The notes: generated from the sequence alone by a model not told the origin. A DNA stretch of 36,115 nt from Bacteroidota bacterium (GCA_003175935.1 PSRI01000063.1:1-36115), one strand, 5' to 3'. Counted from the first letter of the stretch, positions 16,611 through 25,255 are shown. A program made the numbers and translations.

Positions 16611-18951
16611 CTGCTTCTTTATTTTTTTTGAGTCGTTTCCACCAGGGTGATTTCTTTACCTCTTCCTGCGTATCTGAACTAGTTTTATGCTGCGCATCGA
16701 GCACCGCAATCAGCACCATATTGATGATGCTTCTAACGGAGCTGCCTAATTGTAAAATATGAACGGGGCGTTTCAAACCCAATAAAATTGGACCAATTGC
16801 ATCAAATCCGCCTACTTCCTGCAATAGGTTATAGGCAATATTACCAGCGCTAAGATTTGGGAAGATCAACGTATTCACGTCGCCGTGAACCAGCTCACTA
16901 AACGGATAATTGTCTCTGAGAATTTCTTTATTGAATGCCAGGATACCCTGTATTTCGCCGTCGACAATTAAACCGGGGCTTTTCTGTTTCACAATTTCAC
17001 GGGCTTCCCTTACTAAAATAGCTTCAGGAGTGTTGCTGGTTCCGAAGTTGGAATAGCTAAGCATGGCAATACGGGGCGTAATTCCGAACATGCGCAATTC
17101 TTTTGCGACCATTAAAGTAATATCAGCAAGTTCTTCGGAAGTAGGATTAAAATTTACGGTTGTATCTGCAAGGAACAAAGGTCCTTGCTTAGTGAGCACG
17201 ATATACATGCCGGCAATTTTTTTCACTCCGGGTTCCTTGCCCACCACTTGCAAAGCAGGTCTAACGGTTTCAGGATAGTTACGTGTGAGTCCGCCAATCA
17301 CTGCATCTGCTTCTCCGGTTTCAGTCATCATGCATGCGAAACGAATACGGTCACGCATGGATTTGTAGGCCTCATACTGATTTACACCGCGACGCTGACG
17401 CTTCTTAAAATAAATTTCTGCATATTCCTGGCGCTTGGCCTCCAGGTCATCTGCCCTGGGATCAATGATAGGAATACCTTCAAGGTCAATATGATTTTCA
17501 AATGCTATTGTTCTGATTTTCCTTTCTTCTCCCAATAAAATCGGGTATGCGATACCGTCATCAAGTGCAATTTGAGCTGCTTTCAAAATTTTCACATTAT
17601 CAGCTTCGGCAAATACCACTCGTTTAGGATCTTTTCTCGCTTTGCTTCCAATCACCCTGAACAACTGGTTGTCATTTCCAAGCCTGCGATCCAATTCAGC
17701 CGTATATCTTTCCCAATCTTCTATTGGGTGTTTGGCAACGCCAGATTCCATTGCTGCACGTGCAACTGCTGGTGAAACAGTTGAAATTAAACGGGGATCG
17801 AGCGGTTTTGGAATGATATAATTGGGTCCAAATGAAATATTTTTTTCATTGTAGGCCATATTTACAATGTCAGGAACTGGAGTCTTCGCAAGTTCGGCTA
17901 ATGCCCTCACCGCGGCCATCTTCATTTCTTCGTTAATGGTTGTTGCTCTTACATCGAGCGCACCTCTAAAAATATAAGGGAAGCCCAGTACATTATTTAC
18001 CTGGTTGGGATAATCTGTTCTTCCGGTTGCCATAATAATATCCTTTCGGGCAGCCGTAGCCGCTTCCCAGCTTATTTCCGGATCGGGATTGGCCATCGCA
18101 AATACAATGGCATTTTTTGCCATACTTTTTACCATTTCCGGACTCACTACATTGCCTGCACTCAAACCGATAAATACATCGGCTCCTTTCATCGCTTCTT
18201 CCAGTGTTATGTCTTTTTTCTTGGTTGTGGCAAAATGTTTTTTGGTCGGGTCAAGATCTGTTCTCTCAGAATGAAGCGCGCCTTTGCGATCGAACAAAAT
18301 AAAATTTTCAGGCTTCGCACCCAATTCTTCATATAAAAGAACACAGGCGATTGCAGCAGCTCCTGCGCCATTAACAACGAATTTTGCTCTGTCAATTTTC
18401 TTTCCCTGCAATTCCAGTGCATTAATCAATGCTGCAGAACTAATAATGGCTGTTCCGTGCTGATCATCATGCATCACAGGAATATGCATCTCTTTTTTTA
18501 ATGTCTGTTCGATATAAAAACACTCTGGTGCTTTTATATCTTCCAGGTTAATGCCCCCAAATGTTGGCTCCAGCGATTTAACAATCTGAACAAATTTTTC
18601 AGGATCTTTTTCATTGATCTCAATATCGAAAACGTCTATGTCGGCAAATATTTTGAACAGTACACCTTTTCCTTCCATAACCGGTTTGCCAGCTTCCGGG
18701 CCGATATCTCCAAGTCCTAACACAGCAGTACCATTACTAATCACGGCCACCAGGTTTCCTTTTGCCGTGTATTTGTAAACACTCTCTGGATCCTGGCTAA
18801 TTTCTTTACAAGGTTCAGCAACTCCAGGCGAATAGGCAAGGGATAAATCTCTTTGAGTCTTTGCTTCTTTGGTCGGAACAACTTCAATTTTACCCGGTCT
18901 TCCCTTTGCATGATACTCTAAGGCCTGTTGTCTACGCAGTTCTTTTTGCAT
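16594..18951 (-). CDS. maeB: NADP-dependent malic enzyme fused to a phosphotransacetylase-like domain (MaeB type)
   Basis: Oxidatively decarboxylates malate to pyruvate, making NADPH for biosynthesis. At 785 residues it is the long MaeB form. The malic enzyme domain (about 1-425) has the catalytic tyrosine in [11 protein letters not shown] (Tyr40), Lys95 near GKPVMEGKG, metal ligands in LEDIKAP (137-143) and HDDQHGT (161-167), and the dinucleotide fold [10 protein letters not shown] (194-203). The C-terminal part (about 430-760) is phosphotransacetylase-like. In the family this part usually has no PTA activity and binds acetyl-CoA as a regulatory site. The start [20 protein letters not shown] fits relatives. 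It is the first gene of the leftward string that continues through the lipoprotein into the Mla genes. Confidence 0.96.
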   Translation of the reverse strand: MQKELRRQQALEYHAKGRPGKIEVVPTKEAKTQRDLSLAYSPGVAEPCKEISQDPESVYKYTAKGNLVAVISNGTAVLGLGDIGPEAGKPVMEGKGVLFKIFADIDVFDIEINEKDPEKFVQIVKSLEPTFGGINLEDIKAPECFYIEQTLKKEMHIPVMHDDQHGTAIISSAALINALELQGKKIDRAKFVVNGAGAAAIACVLLYEELGAKPENFILFDRKGALHSERTDLDPTKKHFATTKKKDITLEEAMKGADVFIGLSAGNVVSPEMVKSMAKNAIVFAMANPDPEISWEAATAARKDIIMATGRTDYPNQVNNVLGFPYIFRGALDVRATTINEEMKMAAVRALAELAKTPVPDIVNMAYNEKNISFGPNYIIPKPLDPRLISTVSPAVARAAMESGVAKHPIEDWERYTAELDRRLGNDNQLFRVIGSKARKDPKRVVFAEADNVKILKAAQIALDDGIAYPILLGEERKIRTIAFENHIDLEGIPIIDPRADDLEAKRQEYAEIYFKKRQRRGVNQYEAYKSMRDRIRFACMMTETGEADAVIGGLTRNYPETVRPALQVVGKEPGVKKIAGMYIVLTKQGPLFLADTTVNFNPTSEELADITLMVAKELRMFGITPRIAMLSYSNFGTSNTPEAILVREAREIVKQKSPGLIVDGEIQGILAFNKEILRDNYPFSELVHGDVNTLIFPNLSAGNIAYNLLQEVGGFDAIGPILLGLKRPVHILQLGSSVRSIINMVLIAVLDAQHKTSSDTQEEVKKSPWWKRLKKNKEADVQDE

Positions 18952-19047
18952 ATTTATTATTCTAATGGCCGCAATTTAAGTAAAAACCACTTGGATGACC
19001 TAACAAGGAAGATGGTTGAACGGGGACACACAGAGTATAGCTTTCCC

Positions 19048-19055
19048 TATATTTG
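19048..19055 (+). promoter_or_regulatory. Candidate -7 element for the M16 protease gene
   Basis: TATATTTG is an exact TAnnTTTG match, 18 bp before ATG 19074. No TTTG sits at the -33 position. It overlaps the TTG at 19053 that would otherwise extend the reading frame, which argues for the ATG start. Confidence 0.45.
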
Positions 19056-19073
19056 AAAATAAAACATCGACCT

Positions 19074-22000
19074 ATGAGTTGTCAGCTATTTATCCGAAGA
19101 AGAACGCTCATCTTAACCGCCTTAATACTTGTTTGCGGATGGGCTCAGGCTCAATATAATCTCAATGATAAAATGCCCCTCAATCCCCAGGTGCATGTTG
19201 GTAAACTGCCAAACGGACTTACCTATTATATAAAGACCAATAAAAAGCCAGAGCAAAAAGTTGAACTCAGGCTGGTTGTGAATGCAGGTTCAATATGCGA
19301 GGATCCGGATCAGTTGGGTTTGGCCCACATGGCGGAGCATATGGCGTTTAACGGAACTAAAAATTTCAAAAAGAATGATATCGTTTCATTCCTTCAGGAA
19401 ATAGGTGTGGGATTTGGAAATGACCTTAATGCCTATACGAGCTTTGATGAAACTGTTTATATTTTACCCATTCCAACAGATAAGCCGGATAATCTTGAAA
19501 AAGGATTCAGGGTTTTGGAAGACTGGGCCCACAACGTGACTTATAACGATGATGATATTGATGGTGAAAGGCCCATCATTCTTGAAGAAAGTCGGCTGGG
19601 CAAAGGCGCCGGAGAAAGAATGTTCAACAAAATTCTACCCAAACTGTTGAAGGGTTCTCTATATGCAGAGCGACTTCCGATAGGAAAAGATAGTATCATC
19701 AAAACTTTTAAGTATGATGTTTTGCGCAGATTTTATCGTGACTGGTATCGCCCGGACCTGATGGCGGTGATAGTGGTGGGAGATATCTCTGTTGAAGATG
19801 CTGAAGCAATGGTGAAAAAGCATTTTAGTGGATTGACGAATCCCGCCAATGAACGTCCCAGAAAATATGCGACAGTCCCACCTTACGATAGTAGCGATGC
19901 CATGATTGCTACTGATAAAGAAGGCGTGCGTTATCAAATTAATGTCGATTATCCGGCGTACAAGCATGATCCTTCTGTTACCTATGGCGATTATAGAAAG
20001 GACCTTACAAAAAATCTTTTCACAACCATGCTTAACCGAAGATTGCAGGAGCTCACTCAAAAAGAAAACCCGCCATTTGTATTTGCGAGTGCTGAATTTG
20101 GAGGTTTTGCAAGAGGCTATGAAAATTTTGGTGTTTCTGCAGGTTCCGGTGATAAGCAACCATCTATTGCGTTAAAAGCCGCTGTTGAGGAAGTAGAAAG
20201 AGTAAAAAAATATGGTTTCACGGATGCAGAATTGGATCGCGCAAAGAAAAATATGCTTGCTTCTTACGAAAGAGCATATAATGACAGAGATAAGACTGAA
20301 TCCTCTTTATATGTTGATGAGTACGTCAGAAATTTCCTGGACCAGGAGCCATCTCCCGGGATAGAAGCAGAATATTATATAGTGAAAAATTTTGTACCGA
20401 GTATCACCCTGCAGGAAGTAAATAGTGAAGCTGACAAAATCAGGGGAAAGCAAAATTATTTTGTTTCATTAAGAGGCCCTGAAAAAGAAAATTTTCAATT
20501 GCCGACCGGACCAGAAATGGTGAACGCGGTTGCTGCTGCAGAAAAGTCTGATTTAAAACCATACGAAGAAAAAATAGTTTCATCACAATTGCTCAAGGTA
20601 AAACCGCAGGCAGGGAAAGTAATTTCCAAGACAGTGGATGCTAAATCTGGTTCTACTGAATTGAAATTATCAAATGGAATTTCTGTAACGCTTAAGCCGA
20701 CTGATTTTAAAAATGATCAGATTCTCATGCAGGGTTCACGTTATGGAGGAATCAGCAATTATGGCCTGGATGATAAATACAATGCCAACTATGCAGTTAA
20801 TGTGGTAAACGCGATGGGTTATGGAGATTTTTCTCCGACAGATCTTCAAAAAGCGCTGGCGGGTAAAACAGTTTCTGCAAACGCATCTATTAGTGGTGAC
20901 AAAGAAGGAATTAGTGGTAACTCAACAGTGAAAGATTTGGAAACCATGTTCCAGCTGGTGTATTTGAAATTAACACAACCGCGCAAGGACACATCTCTTT
21001 TCAGATCTTTTGTGCAGAAAAATAAATCTCAGTTTGCCATGATTGGATCCAATCCCCAGGCAGCATTTATTGATACCATGTTTAAAGTTCTTTATGCAAA
21101 TAATCCCCTTGCTCCAATTGCAGTGCCGAAGTCTGATTTTTTTGATAAAATAAATGTGGACAGGGCCATGCAAATTTATAAGGAGAGGCTTGGCGATTTA
21201 AGCGGAATGCAGTTTGTAATTGTGGGAAGTTTCAAAACGGATTCCATCGTTCCTCTAATCGAAACTTATATTGCAAGCCTGCCAACTACAAATAAAAAAT
21301 TCAATTACGTTGATCAAAAAGTTCGCCCTGTAACCGGGAAACAAAATCTAAATGTGTACAAGGGTAAGGAAGAGAAGAGTCTTATCATTTCATTTTATAA
21401 TGGAGAGGTTCCCTACAGTGAAGACCTTGACTTGAAAGCTCAGGCAGTTACAGAAGTTTTGAATATTCGCATTATTGAAGAATTGAGGGAAAAGATCCAG
21501 GGCATTTATGGTGGAGGAATTCGTGGTGGCCTGGAAAAAACGCCTTATCCAAATTATCAGTTTGTGGTGCAGCTGCCATGTGGACCGGAGAAAGTGGATA
21601 CATTATTAAAAGCTATGGCAAAAGAAATTGAGGATATTCAGAAGAACGGACCTTCTCAAAAAAACCTTGATAAAGTAAAACAACAGTGGCACGAAGCACA
21701 TAAAGATGAGATAAAGCAAAATGAAGCGTGGCTGGCAAGTTTGATGGATGCTAAAGTTGATGGAGGAAGCTTGGATCGTTTTGTGAACTATGATCAGTAT
21801 GTAGATAAACTTACAATTAAGGATGTACAGGATGCAGCCAAAATGCTTTTAAATTCAAAGAATGAATTTACTGCGGTAATGATGCCTGAGAGTTATGCTG
21901 ATGCAGCCAAAGCAACGTCAACGGCTAACCGCCCCAATAAGGTGATTCAGACGATTGTTATTTCGCAGCCTGAGATCACAGTTGATCTGTATGATAATGC

Positions 22001-22262
22001 CGAGGTAGATGGCGACCAGGTTACGATTTATTTTAATGGGGAAGTTGTTGTGTCGAAGAAAGATCTTACTGACAAACCTTATACCATGAAATTAAAAGCA
22101 GAGAAAGGCAAAAACAATGAACTGGTAATGTTTGCTGAAAACCTGGGATCGGTTCCTCCAAATACAGCATATATGAGGGTGACTGCAGATGGGAAGATCT
22201 ACCAGGTTAGGGTAGATGCCGACCTGAAGACGAATGGCAGTATCAGGTTCCATTTGAAATAG
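19074..22262 (+). CDS. Secreted M16 family zinc metalloprotease (PqqL-like) with extra C-terminal domain
   Basis: A 1062-residue exported peptidase. I chose ATG 19074 because the TTG at 19053 lies inside a promoter element. The signal peptide ends at AQA|QYNLND (about residue 26). The first M16 domain has the inverted zinc motif HMAEH (His85, Glu88, His89), and the distal glutamate probably lies in PIILEESRLGKG. A second catalytically inactive M16 domain follows, as in two-domain pitrilysin-type enzymes of the periplasm. Beyond about residue 960 there is an additional roughly 95-residue beta-rich domain (VDLYDNAEVDGDQVTIYFNG, then ENLGSVPPNTAYMRV). I recall this pattern in other secreted Bacteroidota proteins but not as part of M16. 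It is a single gene with its own terminator. Confidence 0.95.
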   Translation: MSCQLFIRRRTLILTALILVCGWAQAQYNLNDKMPLNPQVHVGKLPNGLTYYIKTNKKPEQKVELRLVVNAGSICEDPDQLGLAHMAEHMAFNGTKNFKKNDIVSFLQEIGVGFGNDLNAYTSFDETVYILPIPTDKPDNLEKGFRVLEDWAHNVTYNDDDIDGERPIILEESRLGKGAGERMFNKILPKLLKGSLYAERLPIGKDSIIKTFKYDVLRRFYRDWYRPDLMAVIVVGDISVEDAEAMVKKHFSGLTNPANERPRKYATVPPYDSSDAMIATDKEGVRYQINVDYPAYKHDPSVTYGDYRKDLTKNLFTTMLNRRLQELTQKENPPFVFASAEFGGFARGYENFGVSAGSGDKQPSIALKAAVEEVERVKKYGFTDAELDRAKKNMLASYERAYNDRDKTESSLYVDEYVRNFLDQEPSPGIEAEYYIVKNFVPSITLQEVNSEADKIRGKQNYFVSLRGPEKENFQLPTGPEMVNAVAAAEKSDLKPYEEKIVSSQLLKVKPQAGKVISKTVDAKSGSTELKLSNGISVTLKPTDFKNDQILMQGSRYGGISNYGLDDKYNANYAVNVVNAMGYGDFSPTDLQKALAGKTVSANASISGDKEGISGNSTVKDLETMFQLVYLKLTQPRKDTSLFRSFVQKNKSQFAMIGSNPQAAFIDTMFKVLYANNPLAPIAVPKSDFFDKINVDRAMQIYKERLGDLSGMQFVIVGSFKTDSIVPLIETYIASLPTTNKKFNYVDQKVRPVTGKQNLNVYKGKEEKSLIISFYNGEVPYSEDLDLKAQAVTEVLNIRIIEELREKIQGIYGGGIRGGLEKTPYPNYQFVVQLPCGPEKVDTLLKAMAKEIEDIQKNGPSQKNLDKVKQQWHEAHKDEIKQNEAWLASLMDAKVDGGSLDRFVNYDQYVDKLTIKDVQDAAKMLLNSKNEFTAVMMPESYADAAKATSTANRPNKVIQTIVISQPEITVDLYDNAEVDGDQVTIYFNGEVVVSKKDLTDKPYTMKLKAEKGKNNELVMFAENLGSVPPNTAYMRVTADGKIYQVRVDADLKTNGSIRFHLK

Positions 22263-22283
22263 CGTACCTTATTATATGAGGTG

Positions 22284-22318
22284 AATTGCGGGTCCAGTCA
22301 GGCCCCGCAATTTTTTTT
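22284..22318 (+). terminator. Rho-independent terminator of the M16 protease gene
   Basis: AATTGCGGG (22284-22292) pairs with CCCGCAATT (22304-22312) in a 9-bp stem with an 11-nt loop, running into an 8-T tract (22311-22318). It is 21 nt past the stop codon. The reverse strand lacks a T-tract, so it is one-directional. Confidence 0.93.
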
Positions 22319-22324
22319 CTCTAT

Positions 22325-22702
22325 TCAGGCATGCTCGAGTAAAAATTTAGCATCAATATTTAATGCTTTGTGAATGGCTTTTAGAAAGGGAATGTCGGGC
22401 TTACGCTTGCCAGATAGAATTTCTGAAAGCTTTGATTGCCTGATCCCAATTTTTGTAGCCAGTTTCGTTTGGTTTAATTTGTTTTCGAACATTTTCAATT
22501 CAATCGCTTCAAGAACTGTTTGAGGGGATTTTGCCGGCTTGAGTCCTAATTCTTCATCTTCATATTTTTCAGCTGCAGCCGACATCGCCGCGAGTTTCTT
22601 AAGCTCGGTTGTCGACAAATTGGATTCTCCTTTATCCATCAACTTAAATATGTCGAGCATGGTTTGATGGTATTCTCTTTTAGAATTTATTTCGTATTTC
22701 AT
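22325..22702 (-). CDS. higA: HigA-type antitoxin, XRE-family HTH protein
   Basis: A 125-residue antitoxin. I chose ATG 22702 (MKYEINSKREYHQTM), which is typical of this family, over the longer frame from 22753 that lies inside the toxin. The N-terminal helical region (MLDIFKLMDKGESNLSTTELKKLA) is the toxin-binding part of HigA2-like antitoxins. The C-terminal HTH is at about 65-120 (NQTKLATKIGIRQSKLSEILSGKRKPD). It would neutralise the toxin and repress the operon. It overlaps the toxin gene by 23 nt, in toxin-first order as usual for HigBA. The inverted repeat at 23052-23087 is a plausible binding site. Confidence 0.9.
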   Translation of the reverse strand: MKYEINSKREYHQTMLDIFKLMDKGESNLSTTELKKLAAMSAAAEKYEDEELGLKPAKSPQTVLEAIELKMFENKLNQTKLATKIGIRQSKLSEILSGKRKPDIPFLKAIHKALNIDAKFLLEHA

Positions 22703-23011
22703 GCTTCTTTTTTTTAAACGAGATTTTATCTGCTTCAATATTGTCGTATTCACTATGCGTGCCTATAAAAAGAATAAATACAGTTCTTACTTTAAAAATT
22801 ATTAATGCAATTAAACGATACTTGTTTCCTTTAATGTCAAAAACATATCTGTCATTACCCACGCTATCTGCAGTATGAAAGGTCTTTTTTAATTCATTAA
22901 AACTCTTCCAGTCGGCAGACTTTGTTTCAGTGTACCATTTTTTAAAGCAATTAGAACATCCGGGTGCTTTTGTGCAAAGGCTAGAATTATTGCCTTGGAT
23001 ATAATAACCAT
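22680..23011 (-). CDS. higB: HigB-type mRNA interferase toxin, reading frame split by a -1 shift
   Basis: The C-terminal part reads cleanly as HigB: WYTETKSADWKSFNELKKTF, GNDRYVFDIKGNKYRLIALI, FILFIGTHSEYDNI. Its open frame runs upstream to 23048, but there it encodes an atypical cysteine-rich start. In the other frame ATG 23011 gives MVIISKAIILAFAQKHPDVL-IALK, which looks like a true HigB N-terminus. The two parts join as IAL-KK-WY only if the ribosome moves -1 at TTTAAAA (22940-22946), or if one A is missing from the 6-A run. So it is either a real frameshift mutation (dead toxin), a homopolymer sequencing error, or programmed slippage. HigB cleaves mRNA on ribosomes. Both the promoter element at 23028-23035 and the join support the 23011 start. 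Confidence 0.8.
22940..22946 (-). other. Slippery heptamer T TTA AAA at the higB frame junction
   Basis: In the frame from ATG 23011 the codons read GCT TTA AAA AAT GGT. T-TTA-AAA fits the X-XXY-YYZ rule for -1 ribosomal slippage, and a -1 move there gives AAA TGG TAC, the HigB KWY sequence. No stem-loop or pseudoknot was established downstream. Confidence 0.55.
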
Positions 23012-23027
23012 ATTTTATCTGTGGCGG

Positions 23028-23035
23028 CAAATCTA
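23028..23035 (-). promoter_or_regulatory. Candidate -7 element for higBA
   Basis: TAGATTTG on the minus strand matches TAnnTTTG exactly and lies 16 bp before ATG 23011. This implies a very short leader and puts the 23048 start upstream of transcription. The -33 position is poor and overlaps the inverted repeat at 23052-23087. Confidence 0.45.
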
Positions 23036-23051
23036 ATAACATTTTCAAAAT

Positions 23052-23087
23052 TAGAATAAATTATCCGAAAAACAGATATTTATTCTA
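23052..23087. promoter_or_regulatory. Inverted repeat, candidate HigA operator
   Basis: TAGAATAAAT (23052-23061) and ATTTATTCTA (23078-23087) form a perfect 10-bp inverted repeat with a 16-nt gap. One bulged T would extend it to 13 bp. It covers the -33 region of the higBA promoter candidate, where a bound repressor would block transcription. Confidence 0.55.
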
Positions 23088-23155
23088 TTCTTGATTTTCC
23101 AGGTTTGCCCCTATTCCACCTCAAATAATAAATCTTAAATTTTTTTTTAAAAACA

Positions 23156-23186
23156 TTTGGAAGTCTGAAAACTCGTATTATCTTTG
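23156..23186 (+). promoter_or_regulatory. Bacteroidota promoter of the GntR/ABC operon
   Basis: TTTG (23156-23159), 19 nt, then TATCTTTG (23179-23186): both elements match the Bacteroidota sigma consensus TTTG-N19-21-TAnnTTTG exactly. The operator repeat starts at the next base. Confidence 0.8.
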
Positions 23187-23212
23187 TAGTGTACTAATAC
23201 AATAGTACACTA
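23187..23212. promoter_or_regulatory. Perfect inverted repeat operator, likely bound by the operon's GntR protein
   Basis: TAGTGTACTA (23187-23196), a 6-nt spacer, and TAGTACACTA (23203-23212) form a perfect 10-bp inverted repeat, starting directly after the -7 element and covering the expected transcription start. Geometry and position suit a dimeric YtrA-like GntR repressor. The regulator is encoded at 24867-25238. Confidence 0.75.
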
Positions 23213-23223
23213 AAGCACTAAAC

Positions 23224-24054
23224 ATGGTATCGATTCAAAATCTGCACTTTGCATATCGTCGCAAGAAGGTTTTTACGGGTCTTAGCCTGGATTTGAAAGC
23301 AGGACATATTTATGGATTATTAGGAAAGAATGGCACTGGTAAGTCGACATTATTAAGAAACATCGGTGGGCTCCTGTTCCCGGACCAGGGGAAACTGGAG
23401 GTGATGGGATTTGATCCCGGGAAACGCGAGCCCGCTTTTTTGCAGGATGTATTTATGGTGGCTGAGGAGTTTTTTCTGCCTAACATCTCCCTGGAAAAAC
23501 TGGTAGCATACAATGCTCCTTTTTATCCAAGATTCAGCAAGTCGCAATTCGACGGTTATATCCGCGAATTTGATATTCCTACCGACAGCACCATTCAGAA
23601 CATGAGTTATGGACAAAAGAAGAAGACCCTGATCAGTTTTGGACTGGCTTGTAACACTTCATTATTACTGATGGATGAACCTACGAACGGACTGGATATT
23701 ATGAGTAAGAGTCAGTTTAGAAAAGTAATGGCAGGAGCTCTCGACGAAAACAAGTGCATTATTATAAGCACCCACCAGGTAAAGGATCTCGAAAATTTAA
23801 TTGACAGGATTACGATCATAGATCATGGAACTATTCTGTTCGACCAAACCGTTGATCAGATCACGACGAAACTAAATTTTAAGATTTCATTTGATCACGA
23901 AGAAATCAAGACGGCTTTATACAGCGAAAGTTCATTGAAAGGCAATGCTATTATCACACGCAATTCTGAAGGCGAAGAAAGTAAGTTAGACCTGGAAATG
24001 CTGTATAAAGCCATCGTGACAAACCGGGATTCTATTCAATCTGTTTTTAACTGA
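23224..24054 (+). CDS. ABC transporter ATP-binding protein (YtrB-like)
   Basis: A 276-residue ATPase, the first gene of the GntR operon. Motifs: aromatic A-loop near Tyr11, Walker A GKNGTGKS (34-41), signature MSYGQKKK (127-134, an MSYGQ variant of LSGGQ), Walker B LLLMDEP (147-153), D-loop NGLD (155-158) and switch His184. It pairs with the permease that starts 14 nt downstream. Operons of this layout, led or joined by a YtrA-type GntR gene, respond to cell-wall or envelope stress in Firmicutes; a similar role here is inference. It starts 12 nt after the operator. Confidence 0.92.
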   Translation: MVSIQNLHFAYRRKKVFTGLSLDLKAGHIYGLLGKNGTGKSTLLRNIGGLLFPDQGKLEVMGFDPGKREPAFLQDVFMVAEEFFLPNISLEKLVAYNAPFYPRFSKSQFDGYIREFDIPTDSTIQNMSYGQKKKTLISFGLACNTSLLLMDEPTNGLDIMSKSQFRKVMAGALDENKCIIISTHQVKDLENLIDRITIIDHGTILFDQTVDQITTKLNFKISFDHEEIKTALYSESSLKGNAIITRNSEGEESKLDLEMLYKAIVTNRDSIQSVFN

Positions 24055-24068
24055 TAAAGATATTCAAC

Positions 24069-24842
24069 ATGAATAATGCGCTAAATTTTACAAGGCTTTG
24101 GATGCTTATTAAGAAACAATGGTTCGATAATAGCAAATTGTACACGCTGGGTATTGTGGCTTTATTTGGTCTGATGGCAATGGTTTTCTTTTTCTGGGCA
24201 GGAGTTAGCGGACCTTATTATGATGAGACTGAGACTTACGTGATGTTCTGGGTGGGTTTATTTATGTTCGGATTAATATTCGCGAGCATCACGTTTGGAT
24301 CACTCTCTGAAAGGCCAAAGGGAATTTACTGGCTCTCGGTGCCGGCCACCCATCTCGAGAAACTCATTTGCGGCATCATTTATTCCACCATTCTTTTTGT
24401 ATTGGTTTATGTCGCCTGTTTCTACATCATTCAGCCGATTACTTTATGGCTTATTTCTATGAAGCCGAATGTAACGATTCGAAAAATGCCAGGCATGAAT
24501 GAACCAATGAGGGCTGCGATCTATATTTTCTTCTCTGTTCAGGCATTATTTATTCTCGGGTCGGTTTATTTTGAAAGATTCAGTTTTATCAAAACGGCGA
24601 TTGCAGGATTTCTTTTCATCGTGCTGTTTGGGATTTATATGAATCTTGTTACCAAAGCTTTGATTCCTCACAATGCCGGGGCTTATGATCTCACAAGTCT
24701 GAGAATGTACGAAGGAAACGTAGTAAAAATTTATCAACTGGGTACATGGGTAGATAAAACAGAATTATTTCTACTGAAGTATATGTGGGTGCCGATCTTT
24801 TGGGTGGCAGCTTATTTCAGACTGAAAGAAAAGGAGATTTAG
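24069..24842 (+). CDS. Membrane protein, probable ABC permease subunit
   Basis: A 257-residue protein with about six hydrophobic segments (about 24-46, 57-79, 98-126, 141-158, 173-195 and 236-250), the ABC-2-type layout. No sequence motif fixes the family. Its assignment rests on topology and on its place 14 nt after an ATPase and 24 nt before the GntR gene. The short polar loop KPNVTIRKMPGMNEPM (about 133-148) would face away from the membrane core. Substrate unknown. Confidence 0.75.
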   Translation: MNNALNFTRLWMLIKKQWFDNSKLYTLGIVALFGLMAMVFFFWAGVSGPYYDETETYVMFWVGLFMFGLIFASITFGSLSERPKGIYWLSVPATHLEKLICGIIYSTILFVLVYVACFYIIQPITLWLISMKPNVTIRKMPGMNEPMRAAIYIFFSVQALFILGSVYFERFSFIKTAIAGFLFIVLFGIYMNLVTKALIPHNAGAYDLTSLRMYEGNVVKIYQLGTWVDKTELFLLKYMWVPIFWVAAYFRLKEKEI

Positions 24843-24866
24843 ACCACTCAACAAAAAAAGTTAATC

Positions 24867-25238
24867 ATGCAATTTAAAGATACACAAGCCATTTACCTAC
24901 AGATCGCGGATTATGTGTGCGAAAAGATACTGTTGAAGGAATGGAAGCCCGAAGAAAGAATTCCCTCAGTAAGGGAGCTGGCCGTTTCGCTGGAAGTGAA
25001 CCCCAATACTGTAATGCGTACATATGATTTTCTTCAGCAACAGGAAATCATTTATAACCAAAGGGGAATTGGATTCTTTGTTTCTGCCAATGCATTGAAC
25101 AATGCAATTGTATATCGCAAAGAAGAATTCACTCAAAAAGATCTTCCCGGAGTATTTAGGAATATGTACCTGCTGAACATGAACGTGGAAGAACTAAGAC
25201 CCAAATTTGAAAATTTCGTAAAACAAAACTTCGCTTAA
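24867..25238 (+). CDS. GntR family transcriptional regulator, YtrA subfamily
   Basis: A 123-residue regulator. The winged helix-turn-helix covers about 8-75, with the recognition region RIPSVRELAVSLEVNPNTVMRTYDFL (31-56) and the wing NQRGIGFFV (64-72). The C-terminal part is only about 48 residues and helical. This is the short YtrA type with no UTRA or FadR ligand domain, so it may sense a small ligand or act by dimerisation alone. It sits third in the operon and probably binds the perfect inverted repeat at 23187-23212, giving negative autoregulation. Confidence 0.93.
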   Translation: MQFKDTQAIYLQIADYVCEKILLKEWKPEERIPSVRELAVSLEVNPNTVMRTYDFLQQQEIIYNQRGIGFFVSANALNNAIVYRKEEFTQKDLPGVFRNMYLLNMNVEELRPKFENFVKQNFA

Positions 25239-25255
25239 CACTATAAACAAGAGGT

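Noticed and set aside
16594-18951. maeB as a fusion artefact
   Set aside because: The malic enzyme-PTA fusion is the normal MaeB architecture.
19053-19073. TTG start for the M16 protease
   Set aside because: Falls within the TATATTTG promoter element; ATG 19074 gives a clean signal peptide.
19659-20159. 166-codon frame opposite the M16 protease gene
   Set aside because: Antisense to a well-conserved coding region; composition of a shadow frame.
22703-22753. Longer antitoxin start
   Set aside because: Adds lysine-rich residues inside the toxin gene; MKYEINSK at 22702 is the family-like start.
23012-23048. Start of the toxin gene at 23048
   Set aside because: Lies upstream of the -7 element at 23028-23035 and gives an atypical N-terminus; the shifted frame from 23011 fits HigB.
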